This document shows, piece after piece, positions 31,937 to 34,806 of a DNA stretch of 34,806 nt; position 1 is the first letter of the stretch, and each line of letters begins with the position of its first letter. The notes beneath the pieces were generated by a model. It did no database searches, was not told where the DNA came from, and saw nothing but the letters and a program-made list of their open reading frames with translations. Source of the DNA: Muribaculaceae bacterium (GTDB taxonomy: Bacteria > Bacteroidota > Bacteroidia > Bacteroidales > Muribaculaceae); NCBI GenBank assembly GCA_022509045.1, contig JAFLTZ010000009.1:1-34806 (forward strand), in the 5' to 3' direction. The position numbers and the translations under genes were made by a program.

Positions 31937-34414
31937 ATGATAAGATTGTTAAAACCTTTCATCTGCGCGGCTGCATTTTTCTCGGCAGTTTCCGTTACGG
32001 CGCAACATCAAATTAATTTTTCGGTTACCGATTCCACATCCACACCGGAATCATTTGCCACTGTGCGAATATTTCTATTGCCCGACTCGGTTAAAGCTCT
32101 TAAAATTGCCACCACCGATGTAGATGGCAATTTTTCCGAAAAGGTGGATTCCACGGGAGATTATCGTATAACCGTTTCTTCACTTGGCAAAGCTACATAT
32201 CTCATAAACACCCGTATCGAACGTGATACAAATCTCGGTACGATTATCCTTCGAGCTACATCCACAGTGCTTGATGCTGTGGATGTGGTAGCTCAACGAC
32301 CTCTCGTCACCACTGAAATCGACCGCTTTATTTACGACATCAAGGCCGATGAAGAATCCAAAAGCAGTAATATTTTCGATATGCTTCGCAAAGTGCCGAT
32401 GGTTACAGTTGATGGCGACGATGAAATTAAAGTAAAAGGGCAGTCGAATTTCCGCATATTCAAAAACGGACGCCCCAACACACAATGGGAAAAGCACCCA
32501 AAGGAGGTGCTCAAGTCAATACCGGCATCAATGATTAAACGTATAGAGGTTATTACCGAACCGGGGGCCAAATACGATGCCGAAGGGGTGGATGGCATCC
32601 TGAATATTGTTACCGATGACGATGTCACCGCAAAGGGGGTTATGGGCAGCATCGCGGGCAATGTGAACGAACGAGGCGGCACCGGCTGCGGGGGATATCT
32701 CACTGCTCAATACGACAAACTGGTGCTTTCTGTAAATCTGGGAATGTTTTATCAGCCTGAATATGTATCAAAGACCAAAGAACACTCCGAAACACATTAC
32801 AAAGAGGCCGGCGACAGAATGATAAGTTTCGCAAACCCTCACGACCGTAGAAACACGGTGTTGAACTGCAACTTCGGATTTGAGGCAAGCTATGAAATCG
32901 ATACTCTCAACCTCATCACTGCCGAATTTCACGGTTGGTTTATGCCTAAATTCATCAGCAATGCATATCAGTATTCACAATATCTCAATGCTGCCGACGA
33001 TTTAGTCTATAGCTACACCACACACACCTACTTTCCCTATTATAAATACAACAATTTCGGAGGCAAACTCGACTACCAGCGTTTCACTAACTGCAAAGAT
33101 GAAACAATAACTTTCTCCTATATGATTGATGGCAATGGAAATAATACAGAATCTGAATCCGACTATATCGATATTACCGGCAACCCTAATTTCGATTACA
33201 CTCAGTATCTGTCAAGAAACAATCAACGTTCAATCGAAAACACATTTCAACTCGATTGGAGCCGACCGTTTTTGAAATACAACCGTATCGATGCGGGACT
33301 TAAATATATTCTCCGCGACAATTCAAGCAATACCGAACAGCGTTATTCCCTCTCCGACAATCCCACGTGGGTGTCGCCAAACAATAAATATGAAGAATTC
33401 AAACATCAGGCTCACATTGCATCGGCTTATGCCGAATACGCTTATTACAGCGCCAAGTTTGGCGCTCGAGCCGGTATCAGATATGAGTTTGCCTACAACA
33501 ATGTGAAATATCCGCTGGGCAACAATCCGAATTTCTCTCACCACGTGGGAGATGTGGTGCCTACATTCAGCGGCAGCTGGAAACTCAACGATGCCAACAC
33601 TTTTAAAATCAATTTTGCCACTCGTGTGCGTCGTCCAAGCATCTATTATCTCAATCCGGCACTCGTAAAATCACCAACCACGGCTTCGCAGGGCAATCCC
33701 GACCTTGTGAGCGCCCGACACCACAACTCAAGTATCACATATTCGCTCATGCGACCGAAGATTATGATTTCGGCCAATGCCGCTTTCAGTTTTGCGAACA
33801 ACACCATTATGGATTATTCATACGCCGAAAATGGCATTATCTGGACAAAATATGGCAATATCGGACGCACACGCAACGCATCGTTAAATTCCTACATTCA
33901 ATATCGGCCTTCTTCCACCACCACGTTCATGCTCAATGGCGGCATCGACTACGCATATCTCAAACGCCCTGGCACCAACGAAAGAAACGATGGCATCGGA
34001 TGGCGCATGTATGCCAACATATCGCAAAAAATATTCTGGAATATTAACCTCAACTGCTTCGGCGGATATTTCGTTCAGGCTCCCTACAGTTTATACACTA
34101 AAAAGTCCTACGGCTATTATTATTACGGAATTTCATTATCCAAATCATGGCTTAAGGAGGACCGCCTTACCGCCCGATTAAACGTAAATACACCGTTCCC
34201 CGTATGGCGTTCTGTGTCATTCTCTTCCGATACGCCATCTTATGCCACTTCAAACGATTACAGCACCTATTCTTCAAAGGTGTCAATCTCTGTTTCATAT
34301 CGTTTCGGTTCGCTCAATGCCTACGTGAAGAAAGCTCGTAAGTCAATCAGCAACGACGATGTGCAAAGCGGAGGAGGCAATAATGCCGGCGGTTCTTCAA
34401 CGCAAGTTCAATAA
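31937..34414 (+). CDS. TonB-dependent-receptor-type outer-membrane beta-barrel protein
   Basis: The 825-residue product starts at ATG 31937 with a signal peptide (AAAFFSAVSVTAQ). A carboxypeptidase-regulatory-like beta sandwich (about 25-110: INFSVTDSTSTPESFATVRIF ends in a strand pair) comes next. A plug domain follows at about 115-240, with DMLRKVPMVTVDGDDEIKVK, SIPASMIKRIEVITEPGAKY and EGVDGILNIVT. The remaining 580 residues form a long barrel rich in aromatic strand ends. This is the layout of the OMP_b-brl_3 family, related to TonB-dependent receptors but not SusC. The last residues form a Gly/Ser/Asn-rich tail after the final strand VSISVSYRFGSL, an unusual extension for a barrel. No SusD or TonB gene is adjacent, and the ligand is unknown. 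It follows the ABC-GntR operon but has its own promoter. Confidence 0.85.
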   Translation: MIRLLKPFICAAAFFSAVSVTAQHQINFSVTDSTSTPESFATVRIFLLPDSVKALKIATTDVDGNFSEKVDSTGDYRITVSSLGKATYLINTRIERDTNLGTIILRATSTVLDAVDVVAQRPLVTTEIDRFIYDIKADEESKSSNIFDMLRKVPMVTVDGDDEIKVKGQSNFRIFKNGRPNTQWEKHPKEVLKSIPASMIKRIEVITEPGAKYDAEGVDGILNIVTDDDVTAKGVMGSIAGNVNERGGTGCGGYLTAQYDKLVLSVNLGMFYQPEYVSKTKEHSETHYKEAGDRMISFANPHDRRNTVLNCNFGFEASYEIDTLNLITAEFHGWFMPKFISNAYQYSQYLNAADDLVYSYTTHTYFPYYKYNNFGGKLDYQRFTNCKDETITFSYMIDGNGNNTESESDYIDITGNPNFDYTQYLSRNNQRSIENTFQLDWSRPFLKYNRIDAGLKYILRDNSSNTEQRYSLSDNPTWVSPNNKYEEFKHQAHIASAYAEYAYYSAKFGARAGIRYEFAYNNVKYPLGNNPNFSHHVGDVVPTFSGSWKLNDANTFKINFATRVRRPSIYYLNPALVKSPTTASQGNPDLVSARHHNSSITYSLMRPKIMISANAAFSFANNTIMDYSYAENGIIWTKYGNIGRTRNASLNSYIQYRPSSTTTFMLNGGIDYAYLKRPGTNERNDGIGWRMYANISQKIFWNINLNCFGGYFVQAPYSLYTKKSYGYYYYGISLSKSWLKEDRLTARLNVNTPFPVWRSVSFSSDTPSYATSNDYSTYSSKVSISVSYRFGSLNAYVKKARKSISNDDVQSGGGNNAGGSSTQVQ

Positions 34415-34438
34415 TATTTAATGACAGCAAATAAAAAT

Positions 34439-34466
34439 GAAGGAGGGCACCTGAGTGTCCTCCTTC
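34439..34466. terminator. Bidirectional terminator hairpin between convergent genes
   Basis: GAAGGAGGGCAC (34439-34450) pairs with GTGTCCTCCTTC (34455-34466), a 12-bp stem with one G-U pair and a 4-base loop. On the minus strand it is followed by a T-rich tail (ATTTTTATTT), a good terminator for the right-edge gene. On the plus strand the tail (TGTTATGTTT) is weaker but may serve the receptor gene. Confidence 0.8.
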
Positions 34467-34490
34467 TGTTATGTTTGTAACAACCGGTGA

Positions 34491-34806
34491 TTAGCGAACA
34501 ATCACTTTAGTTACTTTTGTACCTTGTTTCTTAATGTAGATACCCGGAGTTGGTTCTGAAACGCGAACACCGCTGAGATTGTAGTATTCTACCGGAGCGT
34601 TTTCATCAACTTCGTCACCGAATACATCACCTACAGAACTTGATTTGTCATCTTCTTGCCAGTTAAATGCCGGATAGCCTTTGTAGTATTTCTTCTGGTT
34701 AAATGCATCCCAGCCTTGTACTTCTGCTATACCTGCTGCTTTAGTTGCTGTTGTATTTGCTTCTGTTACTTTACCTGTTACTTTTGATGGAATGAAACCT
34801 GTTTCC
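34491..34806 (-). CDS. Secreted or surface protein, C-terminal part only (runs off right edge)
   Basis: Read on the minus strand, the frame is open from the window edge to the TAA at 34491-34493 and gives 105 residues with no start. It ends with VEYYNLSGVRVSEPTPGIYI followed by KKQGTKVTKVIVR. That YYNLxGxRVxxPxxGIYIxxxGxKxxKVxVR pattern is a C-terminal tail common in Prevotella and Muribaculaceae secreted proteins and is related to type IX secretion sorting tails. Upstream are VQGWDAFNQKKYYKGYPAFNW and a Ser/Asp-rich linker (QEDDKSSSVGDVFGDEVDEN), so a folded domain precedes the tail. The tail says the protein is exported. Its main domains are outside the window, so the function is unknown. 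Confidence 0.8.
   Translation of the reverse strand, partial: ETGFIPSKVTGKVTEANTTATKAAGIAEVQGWDAFNQKKYYKGYPAFNWQEDDKSSSVGDVFGDEVDENAPVEYYNLSGVRVSEPTPGIYIKKQGTKVTKVIVR

Noticed and set aside
1..34806. CRISPR arrays, insertion sequences, rRNA, phage or known defence genes
   Set aside because: No regular spaced repeats, transposase motifs, rRNA-like sequence or defence-family signatures were seen on either strand.

Overview
The window looks like a chromosomal segment of a Gram-negative member of the Bacteroidales, close to Muribaculaceae or Bacteroidaceae by gene content. The evidence is a repeated Bacteroidetes-type promoter (TTTG or a close variant, 16-20 bases, then TAnnTTTG), little sign of Shine-Dalgarno sites, Kdo transferase, an OMP_b-brl_3-type TonB-linked outer-membrane barrel, DUF1573, DUF3127 and DUF4919 proteins, a NahK-like kinase, a GH109 enzyme, and a C-terminal tail typical of secreted Bacteroidales proteins. 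No insertion sequence, prophage, CRISPR array, rRNA or clear pseudogene is visible. The genes are densely packed and no gene-free stretch exceeds 300 bases.

Layout, left to right. (1) 1-2024, minus strand: a NahK-like N-acetylhexosamine kinase, an exported nitroreductase-fold protein and the start of a cation diffusion facilitator that runs off the left edge. (2) 2269-7622, plus: two tandem exported DUF1573 proteins, the MeaB GTPase, an exported prolyl oligopeptidase and shikimate kinase. (3) 7771-12096, plus: a Rel/SpoT alarmone enzyme followed 16 bases later by a PgpH-like 7TM-HD cyclic-di-AMP phosphodiesterase. (4) 12215-16039, plus: a DUF4919 protein, then a bifunctional NAD(P)HX repair enzyme followed 21 bases later by an exported NAD-dependent GH109 glycosidase. 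(5) 16053-18008, minus: peptidase T and a SprT-like metalloprotein. (6) 18271-24987, plus: a membrane nucleotide-sugar dehydratase, a long QueA-family protein, DUF3127, tRNA-Lys(CUU), a 5'-nucleotidase-family enzyme and XerD. (7) 24978-28826, minus: gltX, an unknown exported probable barrel protein, and waaA. (8) 29011-31796, plus: a tight ABC ATPase, permease, GntR and anchored-protein operon, then a TonB-dependent-type receptor. (9) The right edge holds the C-terminus of a minus-strand secreted protein.

Most of this is ordinary core genome and I see no obviously new defence or mobile system. The most interesting item is the ABC/GntR operon. An inverted repeat, GGTGTA-N12-TACACC, sits on its predicted transcription start and resembles the operator I recall for the Bacillus YtrA repressor of a cell-wall-antibiotic-responsive ABC operon. 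Next are the operon linking (p)ppGpp and c-di-AMP enzymes, the pairing of NAD(P)HX repair with an NAD-dependent glycosidase that is apparently exported through Sec as a lipoprotein, an SSB-like acidic tip on the DUF3127 protein, and a stable hairpin in the leader of the sugar dehydratase gene.

The promoter consensus is also useful for start calling. In four genes the longest open frame begins at the TTG that forms the end of a TAnnTTTG box, and in a fifth (the ABC ATPase) at a GTG just after it. In all five I moved the start to the next ATG.
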